Shown: positions 15,791 to 29,559, counted from the stretch's first letter. The stretch: 64,000 bases of DNA from Petrolisthes cinctipes (GCA_033782935.1 JAWQEG010000506.1:744001-808000); one strand, 5' to 3'. Notes: a model not told the origin generated them from the letters alone. Numbers and translations: made by a program.

Positions 15791-18265
15791 ATGTTGAAAA
15801 TCGAAATTTTAGGTGCCCAAAGTCAAAATGTGTATGCATCTTCTGTACCCGTTTATATCTTAAATTCAGGCTCAAAACACCCTAAAATTCGATATTTTTG
15901 GGTCCCAGAAGCGATCTGTACATGCCTACTAAGTGCTAGAATATTTTCAAAATATAGGCCCAAAACATGCTAAAAATCGATATTTTAGGCGCCCAAAGTC
16001 GATATGTGCATGCATATTCTGTACCCGTTTATATCTCAAATTCAGGCACAAAACACCCGAAAATTCGATATTTTTGGGTCCCAAAAGCGATCTGTACATG
16101 CCTACTCCTTGCTAGAATGTTTTCAAGATACAGAACCAAACATGCTGAAAATCGATATTTTAGGTGCCCAAAGTTAAAATGTGTATGCATCTCCTGTACC
16201 CGTTTATATCTTAAAGTCAGGCTCAAAACACCCGAAAACTCAATATGTTTGGGTCCCAGAAGCGATCTGTACATGCCTACTAAGTGCTACAATATTTTCA
16301 AGATATAGGCCCAAAACATGCTAAAAATCGATATTTAAGGTGCCCAAAGTCGATATGTGAATGCATATTCTGTACCCGTTTATATCTCAAATTCAGGCTC
16401 AAAACACCCGAAAATTCGATATTTTTGGATCCCAGAAGCAATCTGTACATGCCTACTCCTTGCTAGAATGTTTTCAAAATACAGACCCAAAACATGCTCA
16501 AAATCGATATTTTTGGTGCAAAAAGTCGATATGTGCATGCATCTTCAGTACACGTTTACATCTCAAATTCAGGTTAAAAACACCCGAAAATTCGATATTT
16601 TTGGGTTCCAGAATCGATATGTACATGCCAACTCCTTGTTAAAGTATTTTCAAAATACAGGCTCAAAACATGCTGAAAATCGATATTTTAGGTGCCCAAT
16701 GTCAATATGTGTATGCATCTTCTGTACCCGTTTATATCCCAAATTCAGGCTCAAAACACCCGAAAATTCAATATTTTGGGGTCACAGAAGCATTCTGTAC
16801 ATGCCTACTCCTTGCTAGAATGTTTTCCAGATTCAGACCCAAAACAAGCTAAAAATCGATATTTTAGGGGCCCAATGTCAATATGTGTATGCATCTTCTG
16901 TACACGTTTATATCTCATATTCATGCTCAAAACACCCGAAAATTCGATATTTTTGGGTCCCAAAAGCGATATTTACATGCCTAGTCCGTGTTAAAGTATT
17001 TTCAAAATACAGGCTCAAAACATGCTGAAAATCGATGTTTTAGGTGCCCAATGTCAATATGTGTATGCATCTTCGGTACCCGTTTATATCTTAAATTCAG
17101 GCTCAAAACACCCTAAAATTCGATATTTTTGTGTCCCAGAAACGATCTGTACATGCCTACTAAGTGCTAGAATATGTTCAAAATATAGGCCCAAAACATG
17201 CTAAAAATCGATATTTTAGGCGCCCAAAGTCAATATGTGCATGCTTCTTCTGTACCCGTTTATATCTCAAATTCAGGCTCAAAACACCCGGAAATTCGAT
17301 ATTTTTGGGTCACAGAAGCGTTCTGTACATGCCTACTCCTTGCTAGAATGTTTTCAAGATTCAGACCCAAAACAAGCTAAAAATCGATATTTCAGGTGCC
17401 CAAAGTCAAAATGTGTATGCATTTTATGTACACGTTTATATCTCATATTCATGCTCAAAACGCCCGAAAATTCGATATTTTTGGGTCCCAAAAGCGATAT
17501 GAACATGCATACTCCGTGTTAAAGTATTTTGAAAATACAGGCTCAAAACATGCTGAAAATCGATATTTTAGGTGCCCAATGTCAATATGTGTATGCATTT
17601 CCTGTACCAGTTTATATCCAAAATTCAGGCTCAAAACACCCGAAAATTCAATATTTTGGGGTCCCAGAAGCTATCTGTACATGCCTACTCAGTGCTAGAT
17701 TATTTTTTTTAAATGTAGGCCTAAAATATGTTAAAAACCGATATTTTAGGTGCCCAAAGTCGATATGTGCATGAATCTTCAGTAACCGTTTATATTTCAA
17801 ATTCAGACTCTAAAAACACCTGAAAATTCGATATTTTGGGGTCCCATAAGCGATCTGTACATGCCTACTCCGTGTTAGAGTATTTTTAAAATACAGGCTC
17901 AAAACATGTTGAAAATCGAAATTTTAGGTGCCCAAAGTCAAAATGTGTATGCATCTTCTGTACCCGTTTATATCTTAAATTCAGGCTCAAAACACCCAAA
18001 AATTCGATATTTTTGGGTCCCAGAAGCGATCTGTACATGCCTACTAAGTGCTAGAATATTTTCAAAATATAGGCCCAAAACATGCTAAAAATCGATATTT
18101 TAGGCGCCCAAAGTCGATATGTGCATGCATATTCTGTACCTGTTTATATCTCAAATTCAGGCAAAAAACACCCGAAAATTCGATATTTTTGGGTCCCAGA
18201 AGCGATCTGTACATGCCTACTCCTTGCTAGAATGTTTTCAAGATACAGAACTAAACATGCTTAAA
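15791..18265 (+). repeat. Higher-order block and empty site for the DIRS insertion
   Basis: This stretch recurs about 4228-4229 bp later (20020-22490) and 10878 bp later (26669-29142, the flank of the DIRS). It carries the rare variant CATGCTTAAAATCGAT near 18255-18270, which is exactly the sequence split by the DIRS at 29145/36605. It can therefore be read as the uninterrupted paralogue of the insertion site. Confidence 0.8.
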
Positions 18266-21200
18266 ATCGATATTTTAGGTGCCCAAAGTTAAAATGTGTA
18301 TGCATCTTCTGTACCCGTTTATATCTTAAAGTCAGGCTCTAAACACCCAAAAACTCAATATGTTTGGGTCCCAGAAGCGATCTGTACATGCCTACTAAGT
18401 GCTACAATATTTTCAAGATATAGGCCCAAAACATGCTAAAAATCGATATTTAAGGTACCCAAAGTCGATATGTGAATGCATATTCTGTACCCGTTTATAT
18501 CTCAAATTCAGGCTCAAAACACCCGAAAATTCGATATTTTTGGATCCCAGAAGCAATCTGTACATGCCTACTCCTTGCTAGAATGTTTTCAAAATACAGA
18601 CCCAAAACATGCTCAAAATCGATATTTTGGGTGCCCAAAGTCAAAATGTGAATTCTTCTTCTGTACCCATTTATATCTCAAATTCAGGTTAAAAACACCC
18701 GAAAATCCGATATTTTTGGGTCCCAGAAGCGATCTGTACATGCCTACTGAATGTTAGAGTATTTTCAAAATACAGGACCAAAACATGCTCAAAATCGATA
18801 TTTTGGGTGCCCAAAGTCGATATGTGCATGCTTCTTCTGTACCCGTTTATATCTCAAATTTAGGCTCAAAACACCCGAAAATTCGATATTTTTGGGTCCC
18901 AGAAGCGTTCTGTACATGTCTACTCCTTGCTAGAATGTTTTCAAGATTCAGACCCAAAACAAGCTAAAAAATCGAAATTTTAGGTGCCCAAAGTCAAAAT
19001 GTGTATGCATCTTCTGTACCCGTTTATATCTTAAATTTAGGCTCAAAACACCCGAAAACTCGATATATTTGGGTCCCAGAAGCGATCTGTACATGCCTAC
19101 TAAGTGCTAAAATATTTTCAAAATATAGGCCCAAAACATGCTAAAAATCGATATTTAAGGCGCCCAAAGTCGATATGTGCATGCATATTCTGTACCCGTT
19201 TATATCTCAAATTCTGGCACAAAACACCCGAAAATTCGATATTTTTGGGTCCCAGAAGCGATGTGTATATGCCTACTCCTTGCTACAATATTTTCAAGAT
19301 ATAGGCCCAAAACATGCTAAAAATCGATATTTAAGGTGCCCAAAGTCGATATGTGCATGCTTCTTCTGTACCCGTTTATATCTCAAATTCAGGCTCAAAA
19401 CACCCGAAAATTCGATATTTTTGGGTCACAGAAGCGTTCTGTACATGCCTACTCCTTGCTAGAATGTTTTCAAGATTCAGATCCAAAACAAGCTAAAAAT
19501 CGATATTTTAGGTGCCCAAAGTCAAAATGTGTATGCATTTTATGTACACGTTTATATCTCATATTCATGCTCAAAACGCCCGAAAATTCGATATTTTGGG
19601 GTCCCAAAAGCGATATGAACATGCATACTCCGTGTTAAAGTATTTTGAAAATACAGGCTTAAAACATGCTGAAAATTGATATTTTAGGTGCCCAATGTCA
19701 ATATGTGTATGCATTTTCTGTACCAGTTTATATCCAAAATTCAGGCTCAAAACACCCGAAAATTCAATATTTTGGGGTCCCAGAAGATATCTGTACATGC
19801 CTACTCAGTGCTAGATTATTTGTTTTAAATATAGGCCTAAAATATGTTAAAAATCGATATTTTAGGTGCCCAAAGTCGATATGTGCATGAATCTTCAGTA
19901 ACCGTTTATATTTCAAATTCAGACTCAAATCACCTGAAAATTCGATATTTTGGGGTCCCATAAGCGATCTGTACATGCCTACTAAGTGTTAGAGTATTTT
20001 TAAAATACAGGCTCAAAACATGTTGAAAATCGAAATTTTAGGTGCCCAAAGTCAAAATGTGTATGCATCTTCTGTACCCGTTTATATCTTAAATTCAGGC
20101 TCAAAACACTCGAAAATTCGATATTTTTTGGTCCCAGAAGCGATCTGTACATGCCTACTAAGAGCTAGAATATTTTCAAGATATAGGCCCAAAACATGCT
20201 AAAAATCGATATTTTAGGCGCCCAAAGTCGATATGTGCATGCATATTCTGTACCCGTTTATATCTCAAATTCAGGCACAAAACACCCGAAAATTCGATAT
20301 TTTTGGGTCCCAGAAGCGATCTGTACATGCCTACTCCTTGCTAGAATGTTTTCAAGATACAGAACCAAACATGCTGAAAATCGATATTTTAGGTGCCCAA
20401 AGTTAAAATGTGTATGCATCTTCTGTACCCGTTTATATCTTAAAGTCAGGCTCAAAACACCCGAAAACTCAATATGTTTGGGTCCCAGAAGCGATCTGTA
20501 CATGCCTACTAAGTGCTACAATATTTTCAAGATATAGGCCCAAAACATGCTAAAAATCGATATTTAAGGTGCCCAAAGTCGATATGTGAATGCATATTCT
20601 GTACCCGTTTATATCTCAAATTCAGGCTCAAAACACCCGAAAATTCGATATTTTTGGATCCCAGAAGCAATCTGTACATGCCTACTCCTTGCTAGAATGT
20701 TTTCAAAATTCAGACCCAAAACATGCTAAAATCGATATTTTTGGTGCAAAAAGTCGATATGTGCATGCATCTTCAGTACACGTTTACATCTCAAATTCAG
20801 GTTAAAAACACCCGAAAATCCGATATTTTGGGGTTCCAGAATCCATATGTACATGCCAACTCCGTGTTAAAGTATTTTCAAAATACAGGCTCAAAACATG
20901 CTGAAAATCGATATTTTAGGTGCCCAATGTCAATATGTGTATGCATCTTCTGTACCCGTTTATATCCCAAATTCAGGCTCAAAACACCCGAAAATTCAAT
21001 ATTTTGGGGTCACAGAAGCATTCTGTACATGCCTACTCCTTGCTAGAATGTTTTCTAGATTCAGACCCAAAACAAGCTAAAAATCGATATTTTAGGGGCC
21101 CAATGTCAATATGTGTATGCATCTTCTGTACACGTTTATATCTCATATTCATGCTCAAAACACCCGAAAATTCGATATTTTTGGGTCCCAAAAGCGATAT

Positions 21201-24200
21201 GTACATGCCTAGTCCGTGTTAAAGTATTTTCAAAATACAGGCTCAAAACATGCTGAAAATCGATGTTTTAGGTGCCCAATGTCAATATGTGTATGCATCT
21301 TCGGTACCCGTTTATATCTTAAATTCAGGCTCAAAACACCCTAAAATTCGATATTTTTGTGTCCCAGAAACGATCTGTACATGCCTACTAAGTGCTAGAA
21401 TATGTTCAAAATATAGGCACAAAACATGCTAAAAATCGATATTTTAGGCGCCCAAAGTCGATATGTGCATGCTTCTTCTGTACCCGTTTATATCTCAAAT
21501 AAAGGCTCAAAACACCCGGAAATTCGATATTTTTGGGTCACAGAAGCGTTCTGTACATGCCTACTCCTTGCTAGAATGTTTTCAAGATTCAGACCCAAAA
21601 CAAGCTAAAAATCGATATTTTAGGTGCCCAAAGTCAAAATGTGTATGTATTTTATGTACACGTTTATATCTCATATTCATGCTCAAAACGCTTGAAAATT
21701 CGATATTTTTGGGTCCCAAAAGCGATATGAACATGCATACTCCGTGTTAAAGTATTTTGAAAATACAGGCTCAAAACATGCTGAAAATCGATATTTTAGG
21801 TGCCCAATGTCAATATGTGTATGCATTTCCTGTACCAGTTTATATCCAAAATTCAGGCTCAAAACACCCGAAAATTCAATATTTTGGGGTCCCAGAAGCT
21901 ATCTGTACATGCCTACTCAGTGCTAGATTATTTTTTTTAAATGTAGGCCTAAAATATGTTAAAAATCGATATTTTAGGTGCCCAAAGTCGATATGTGCAT
22001 GAATCTTCAGTAACCGTTTATTTTTCAAATTCAGACTCTAAAAACACCTGAAAATTCGATATTTTGGGGTCCCATAAGCGATCTGTACATGCCTACTCCG
22101 TGTTAGAGTATTTTTAAAATACAGGCTCAAAACATGTTGAAAATCGAAATTTTAGGTGCCCAAAGACAAAATGTGTATGCATCTTCTGTACCCGTTTATA
22201 TCTTAAATTCAGGCTCAAAACACCCGAAAATTCGATATTTTTGGGTCCCAGAAGCGATCTGTACATGCCTACTAAGTGCTAGAATATTTTCAAAATATAG
22301 GCCCAAAACATGCTGAAAATCGATATTTTAGGCGCCCAAAGTCGATATGTGCATGCATATTCTGTACCCGTTTATATCTCAAATTCAGGTTAAAAACACC
22401 CGAAAATTCGATATTTTTGGGTCCCAGAAGCGATCTGTACATGCCTACTCCTTGCTAGAATGTTTTCAAGATACAGAACCAAACATGCTGAAAATCGATA
22501 TTTTAGGTGCCCAAAGTTAAAATGTGTATGCATCTTCTGTACCCGTTTATATTTTAAAGTCAGGCTCAAAACACCCAAAAACTCAATATGTTTGGGTCCC
22601 AGAAGCGATCTGTACATGCCTACTAAGTGCTTCAATATTTTCAAGATATAGGCCCAAAACATGCTAAAAATCGATATTTAAGGAACCCAAAGTCGATATG
22701 TGAATGCATATTCTGTACCCGTTTATATCTCAAATTCAGGCTCAAAACACCCGAAAATTCGATATTTTTGGATCCCAGAAGCAATCTGTACATGCCTACT
22801 CCTTGCTAGAATGTTTTCAAAATACAGACCCAAAACATGCTCAAAATCGATATTTTTGGTGCAAAAAGTCGATATGTGCATGCATCTTCAGTACACGTTT
22901 ACATCTCAAATTAAGGTTAAAAACACCCGAAAATCCGATATTTTGGGGTTCCAGAATCGATATGTACATGCCTACTCCGTGTTAAAGTATTTTCAAAATA
23001 CAGGCTCAAAACATGCTGAAAATCGATATTTTAGGTGCCCAATGTCAATATGTGTATGCATCTTCTGTACCCGTTTATATCCCAAATTCAGGCTCAAAAC
23101 ACCCGAAAATTCAATATTTTGGGGTCACAGAAGCATTCTGTACATGCCTACTCCTTGCTAGAATGTTTTCTAGATTCAGACCCAAAACAAGCTAAAAATA
23201 GATATTTAAGGGCCCAATGTCAATATGTGTATGCATTTTCTGTACACGTTTATATCTCATATTCATGCTCAAAACACCCGAAAATTCGATATTTTTGGGT
23301 CCCAAAAGCGATATGTACATGCCTACTCCGTATTAAAGTATTTTCAAAATACAGGCTCAAAACATGCTGAAAATCGATGTTTTAGGTGCCCAATGTCAAT
23401 ATGTGTATGCATCTTCGGTACCCGTTTATATCTTAAATTCAGGCTCAAAACACCCGAAAATTCGATATTTTTGTGTCCCAGAAACGATCTGTACATGCCT
23501 ACTAAGTGCTAGAATATTTTAAAAATATAGGCCCAAAACATGCTAAAAATCGATATTTTAGGCGCCCAAAGTCGATATGTGCATGCATATTCTGTACCCG
23601 TTTATATCTTAAATTCAGCCACAAAACACCCGAAAATTCGATATTTTTGGGTCCCAGAAGCGATCTGTATATACCTACTCCTTGCTACAATATTTTCAAG
23701 ATATAGGCCCAAAACATGCTAAAAATCGATATTTAAGGTGCCCAAAGTCGATATGTGCATGCATATTCTGTACCCGTTTATATCTCAAATTCAGGCACAA
23801 AACACCCGAAAATTCGATATTTTTGGGTCCCAGAAGCGATCTGTACATGCCTACTCCTTGCTAGAATGTTTTCTAGATACAGAATCAAACATGCTGAAAA
23901 TCGATATTTTAGGTGCCCAAAGTTAAAATGTGTATGCATCTTCTGTACCCGTTTATATCTTAAATTCAGGCTCAAAACACCCGAAAATTCAATATTTTGG
24001 GGTCACAGAAGCTATCTGTATATGCCTACTCAGTGCTAGATTATTTTTTTTAAATATAGGCCTAAAATATGTTAAAAATCGATATTTTAGGTGCCCAAAG
24101 TCGATATGTGCATGAATCTTCAGTAACCGTTTATATTTCAAATTCAGACTCAAAACACCCGAAAATTCGATATTTTGGGGTCCCATAAGCGATCTGTACA

Positions 24201-27200
24201 TGCCTACTCCGTGTTAGAGTATTTTTAAAATACAGGCTCAAAACATGTTGAAATTCGAAATTTTAGGTGCCCAAAGTCAAAATGTGTATGCATCTTCTGT
24301 ACCCGTTTATATCTTAAATTCAAACTCAAAACACCCGAAAATTCAATATTTTGGGGTCCCAGAAGCGATCTGTACATGCCTACTAAGTGCTAGAATATTT
24401 TCAAAATATAGGCCCAAAACATGCTAAAAATCGATATTTTAGGCGCCCAAAGTCGATATGTGCATGCATATTCTGTACCCGTTTATATCTCAAATTCAGG
24501 CACAAAACACCCGAAAATTCGATATTTTTGGGTCCCAGAAGCGATCTGTACATGCCTACTCCTTGCTAGAATGTTTTCAAGATACAGAACCAAACATGCT
24601 GAAAATCGATATTTTAGGTGCCCAAAGTTAAAATGTGTATGCATCTTCTGTACCCGTTTATATCTTAAATTCAGGCTCAAAACACCCGAAAACTCAATAT
24701 TTTTGGGTCCCAGAAGCGATCTGTACATGCCTACTAAGTGCTACAATATTTTCAAGATATAGGCCCAAAACATGCTAAAAATCGATATTTAAGGTGCCCA
24801 AAGTCGATATGTGCCTGCATATTCTGTACCCGTTTATATCTCAAATTCAGGCTCAAAACACCCGAAAATTCGATATTTTTGGATCCCAGAAGCAATCTGT
24901 ACATGCCTACTCCTTGCTAGAATGTTTTCAAAATACAGACCCAAAACATGCTCACAATCGATATTTTTGGTGCAAAAAGTCGATATGTTAAAAACACCTG
25001 AAAATCCGATATTTTTGGGTCATAGAAGCGATCTGTACATGCCTACTCCATGTTAGAGTATTTTCAAAATACAGGCCCAAAACATGCTCAAAATCGATAT
25101 TTTGGGTGCCCAAAGTCAAAATGCGAATTCTTCTTCTGTACCCATTTATATCTCAAATTCAGGTTAAAAACACCCGAAAATCCGATATTTTTGGGTCCCA
25201 GAAGCGATCTGTACATGCCTACTCCATGTTAGAGTATTTTCAAAATACAGGACCAAAACATGCTCAAAATCGATATTTTGGGTGCCCAAAGTCGATATGT
25301 GCATGCTTCTTCTGTACCCGTTTATATCTCAAATTTAGGCTCAAAACACCCGAAAATTCGATATTTTTGGGTCCCAGAAGCGTTCTGTACATGCCTACTC
25401 CTTGCTAGAATGTTTTCAAGATTCAGACCCAAAACAAGCTAAAAAATCGAAATTTTAGGTGCCCAAAGTCAAAATGTGTATGCATCTGCTGTACCCGTTT
25501 ATATCTTAAATTCAGGCTCAAAACACCCGAAAATTCGATATTTTTGGGTCCCAGAAGCGATCTGTACATGCCTACTAAGTGCTAAAATATTTTCAAAATA
25601 TAGGCCCAAAACATGCTAAAAATAGATATATTAGGCGCCCAAAGTCGTTATGTGCATGCATATTCTGTACCCGTTTATATCTCAAATTCAGGCACAAAAC
25701 ACCCGAAAATTCGATATTTTTGGGTCCCAGAAGCGATCTGTATATGCCTACTCCTTGCTACAATATTTTCAAGATATAGGTCCAAAACATGCTAAAAATC
25801 GATATTTAAGGTGCCCAAAGTCGATATGTGCATGCATATTCTGTACCCGTTTATATCTCAAATTCAGGCTCAAAACACCCGAAAATTCGATATTTTTGGG
25901 TCTCAGAAGCAATCTGTACATGCCTACTCCTTGCTAGAATGTTTTCAAAATACAGACCCAAAACATGCTCAAAATCGATATTTTTGGTGCAAAAAGTAGA
26001 TATGTGCATGCATCTTCAGTACACGTTTACATCTCAAATTCAGGTTAAAAACACCCGAAAATCCGATATTTTTCGGTCCCAGAAGCGATCTGTATATGCC
26101 TACTCCTTGCTACAATATTTTCAAGATATAGGCCCAAAACATGCTAAAAATCGATATTTAAGGTGCCCAAAGTCGATATGTGCATGCTTCTTCTGTACCC
26201 GTTTATATCTCAAATTCAGGCTCAAAACACCCGAAAATTCGATATTTTTGGGTCACAGAAGCGTTCTGTTCATGCCTACTCCTTGCTAGAATGTTTTCAA
26301 GATTCAGACCCAAAACAAGCTAAAAATCGATATTTTAGGTGCCCAAAGTCAAAATGTGTATGCATTTTATGTACACGTTTATATCTCATATTCATGCTCA
26401 AAACGCCCGAAAATTCGATATTTTGGGGTCCCAAAAGCGATATGAACATGCATACTCCGTGTTAAAGTATTTTGAAAATACAGGCTTAAAACATGCTGAA
26501 AATCGATATTTTAGGTGCCCAATGTCAATATGTGTATGCATTTTCTGTACCAGTTTATATCCAAAATTCAGGCTCAAAACACCCGAAAATTCAATATTTT
26601 GGGGTCCCATAAGCGATATGTACATGCCTACTAAGTGTTAGAGTATTTTTTAAATACATGCTCAAAACATGTTGAAAATCGAAATTTTAGGTGCCCAAAG
26701 TCAAAATGTGTATGCATCTTCTGTACCCGTTTATATCTTAAATTCAGGCTCAAAACACCCTAAAATTCGATATTTTTGGGTCCCAGAAGCGATCTGTACA
26801 TGCCTACTAAGTGCTAGAATATTTTCAAAATATAGGCCCAAAACATGCTAAAAATCGATATTTTAGGCGCCCAAAGTCGATATGTGCATGCATATTCTGT
26901 ACCCGTTTATATCTCAAATTCAGGCACAAAACACCCGAAAATTCGATATTTTTGGGTCCCAAAAGCGATCTGTACATGCCTACTCCTTGCTAGAATGTTT
27001 TCAAGATACAGAACCAAACATGCTGAAAATCGATATTTTAGGTGCCCAAAGTTAAAATGTGTATGCATCTTCTGTACCCGTTTATATCTTAAAGTCAGGC
27101 TCAAAACACCCGAAAACTCAATATATTTGGGTCCCAGAAGCGATCTGTACATGCCTACTAAGTGCTACAATATTTTCAAGATATAGGCCCAAAACATGCT

Positions 27201-29142
27201 AAAAATCGATATTTAAGGTGCCCAAAGTCGATATGTGAATGCATATTCTGTACCCGTTTATATCTCAAATTCAGGCTCAAAACACCCGAAAATTCGATAT
27301 TTTTGGATCCCAGAAGCAATCAGTACATGCCTACTCCTTGCTAGAATGTTTTCAAAATACAGACCCAAAACATGCTCAAAATCGATATTTTTGGTGCAAA
27401 AAGTCGATATGTGCATGCATCTTCAGTACACGTTTACATCTCAAATTCAGGTTAAAAACACCCGAAAATCCGATATTTTTGGGTTCCAGAATCGATATGT
27501 ACATGCCAACTCCGTGTTAAAGTATTTTCAAAATACAGGCTCAAAACATGCTGAAAATCGATATTTTAGGTGCCCAATGTCAATATGTGTATGCATCTTC
27601 TGTACCCGTTTATATCCCAAATTCAGGCTCAAAACACCCGAAAATTCAATATTTTGGGGTCACAGAAGCATTCTGTACATGCCTACTCCTTGCTAGAATG
27701 TTTTCTAGATTCAGACCCAAAACAAGCTAAAAATCGATATTTTAGGGGCCCAATGTCAATATGTGTATGCATCTTCTGTACACGTTTATATCTCATATTC
27801 ATGCTCAAAACACCCGAAAATTCGATATTTTTGGGTCCCAAAAGCGATATGTACATGCCTAGTCCGTGTTAAAGTATTTTCAAAATACAGGCTCAAAACA
27901 TGCTGAAAATCGATGTTTTAGGTGCCCAATATCAATATGTGTATGCATCTTCGGTACCCGTTTATATCTTAAATTCAGGCTCAAAACACCCGAAAATTCG
28001 ATATTTTTGTGTCCCAGAAACGATCTGTACATGCCTACTAAGTGCTAGAATATGTTCAAAATATAGGCCCAAAACATGCTAAAAATCGATATTTTAGGCG
28101 CCCAAAGTCGATATGTGCATGCTTCTTCTGTACCCGTTTATATCTCAAATTCAGGCTCAAAACACCCGGAAATTCGATATTTTTGGGTCACAGAAGCGTT
28201 CTGTACATGCCTACTCCTTGCTAGAATGTTTTCAAGATTCAGACCCAAAACAAGCTAAAAATCGATATTTCAGGTGCCCAAAGTCAAAATGTGTATGCAT
28301 TTTATGTACACGTTTATATCTCATATTCATGCTCAAAACGCCCGAAAATTCGATATTTTTGGGTCCCAAAAGCGATATGAACATGCATACTCCGTGTTAA
28401 AGTATTTTGAAAATACAGGCTCAAAACATGCTGAAAATCGATATTTTAGGTGCCCAATGTCAATATGTGTATGCATTTCCTGTACCAGTTTATATCCAAA
28501 ATTCAGGCTCAAAACACCCGAAAATTCAATATTTTGGGGTCCCAGAAGCTATCTGTACATGCCTACTCAGTGCTAGATTATTTTTTTTAAATGTAGGCCT
28601 AAAATATGTTAAAAATCGATATTTTAGGTGCCCAAAGTCGATATGTGCATGAATCTTCAGTAACCGTTTATATTTCAAATTCAGACTCTAAAAACACCTG
28701 AAAATTCGATATTTTGGGGTCCCATAAGCGATCTGTACATGCCTACTCCGTGTTAGAGTATTTTTAAAATACAGGCTCAAAACATGTTGAAAATCGAAAT
28801 TTTAGGTGCCCAAAGTCAAAATGTGTATGCATCTTCTGTACCCGTTTATATCTTAAATTCAGGCTCAAAACACCCAAAAATTCGATATTTTTGGGTCCCA
28901 GAAGCGATCTGTACATGCCTACTAAGTGCTAGAATATTTTCAAAATATAGGCCCAAAACATGCTAAAAATCGATATTTTAGGCGCCCAAAGTCGATATGT
29001 GCATGCATATTCTGTACCCGTTTATATCTCAAATTCAGGCACAAAACACCCGAAAATTCGATATTTTTGGGTCCCAGAAGCGATCTGTACATGCCTACTC
29101 CTTGCTAGAATGTTTTCAAGATACAGAACCAAACATGCTTAA

Positions 29143-29145
29143 AAT
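29143..29145. other. Left AAT recombination core of the DIRS insertion
   Basis: The AAT at 29143-29145 and the AAT at 36605-36607 flank the element. Satellite paralogues carry a single AAT at this place (in TTAAAATCGAT). DIRS-type elements integrate a circle by tyrosine recombinase at a short shared core, so the two AAT copies are best read as the left and right recombined cores and not as a staggered-cut target duplication. Confidence 0.85.
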
Positions 29146-29157
29146 AGTGCATTTGTC

Positions 29158-29172
29158 GCGGCTTCTAGCCGC
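29158..29172. other. Small hairpin in the unique 3' end extension
   Basis: GCGGCT-TCT-AGCCGC forms a perfect 6-bp stem with a 3-base loop, 12 bp inside the 3' end of the element. A complementary copy sits in the internal complementary region at 29496-29510. The 5' end has no counterpart. It could mark an RNA 3' end or a recombinase or RT recognition structure; this is inference. Confidence 0.6.
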
Positions 29173-29193
29173 TTAAATTGTATTTATTGGTTT

Positions 29194-29404
29194 GTGAAAC
29201 CAGTACAGCTGGTTGCTATAGAATATGCCCCTTCACAAGCCCAGGCCCCGTGTAGGCATAATCTGGGTTGGAAGGGTCAATTCCGTGACGTTCATCAGAA
29301 GTAAATAAAAATTCAAATCTGGCGCTGTACTGATAGTGGAGCCACCTGGAGGTGGTGAGGTGAGGTATTAAGCCCCTCCTCCGCTGAATACCGCTCGTCC
29401 ACTC
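29194..29404 (+). repeat. 3' inverted terminal repeat of the DIRS
   Basis: A 211-bp inverted copy of 36385-36595. It differs from the 5' copy in what lies outside it: here a further 48 bp (29146-29193) extend to the element end, of which the innermost ATTGGTTT resembles the ATTGGTATA at the 5' end. The outer 40 bp (29146-29185) are therefore unique to this end. Unequal terminal repeats of this kind are known from DIRS-1. Being inverted, this copy could also drive antisense transcription into the element. Confidence 0.95.
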
Positions 29405-29457
29405 CAATGAGAAAGAAGTGAGTGTCTGCCGCATCGGGAGGTGGGTGGGACAGTAAA

Positions 29458-29559
29458 AGCTGTACTGGTTTCACAAACCAATAAATACAATTTAAGCGGC
29501 TAGAAGCCGCGACAAATGCACTATTATTGGTATAGTGAAACCAGTACAGCTGGTTGCTA
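29458..29559. repeat. Internal complementary region of the DIRS
   Basis: Two parts abut here. Bases 29458-29525 are the reverse complement of the 3' outer end 29143-29210 (68 bp). Bases 29523-29559 are the reverse complement of the 5' outer end 36571-36607 (37 bp). The two parts overlap by exactly three bases, ATT, which is the AAT target core on the other strand. The region is thus a pre-formed copy of the circle junction. In the DIRS model it acts as the template that joins both cDNA ends into a circle. A short spacer of no recognised content (29405-29457) separates it from the 3' terminal repeat. Confidence 0.95.

Larger units (their letters stand above)
1..29145 (+). repeat. 176-bp satellite array, left block
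   Basis: Head-to-tail tandem repeat with a period of about 176 bp; for example the word TGTACATGCCTAC recurs at that spacing throughout. All monomers run in the same direction. A representative monomer is about 40% GC by hand count. Frequent words are AAAATCGATATTTTAGGTGC, GTACCCGTTTATATCT, ATTCGATATTTTTGGGTCCC and GCTAGAATGTTTTCAA. Monomers fall into recognisable variants that differ at the tail after CATGCCTAC (for example TCCTTGCTAGAATG, TAAGTGCTAGAATA, TCAGTGCTAGATTA, TCCGTGTTAAAGTA). Variants recur in multi-kilobase higher-order blocks. No non-satellite sequence is seen until the DIRS insertion. Such long uniform arrays are typical of centromeric or pericentromeric heterochromatin; that location is inference. 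Confidence 0.97.

Noticed and set aside
1..29145. CRISPR-like array because of regular direct repeats
   Set aside because: There are no unique spacers; the whole 176-bp unit repeats, and the element content is eukaryotic.
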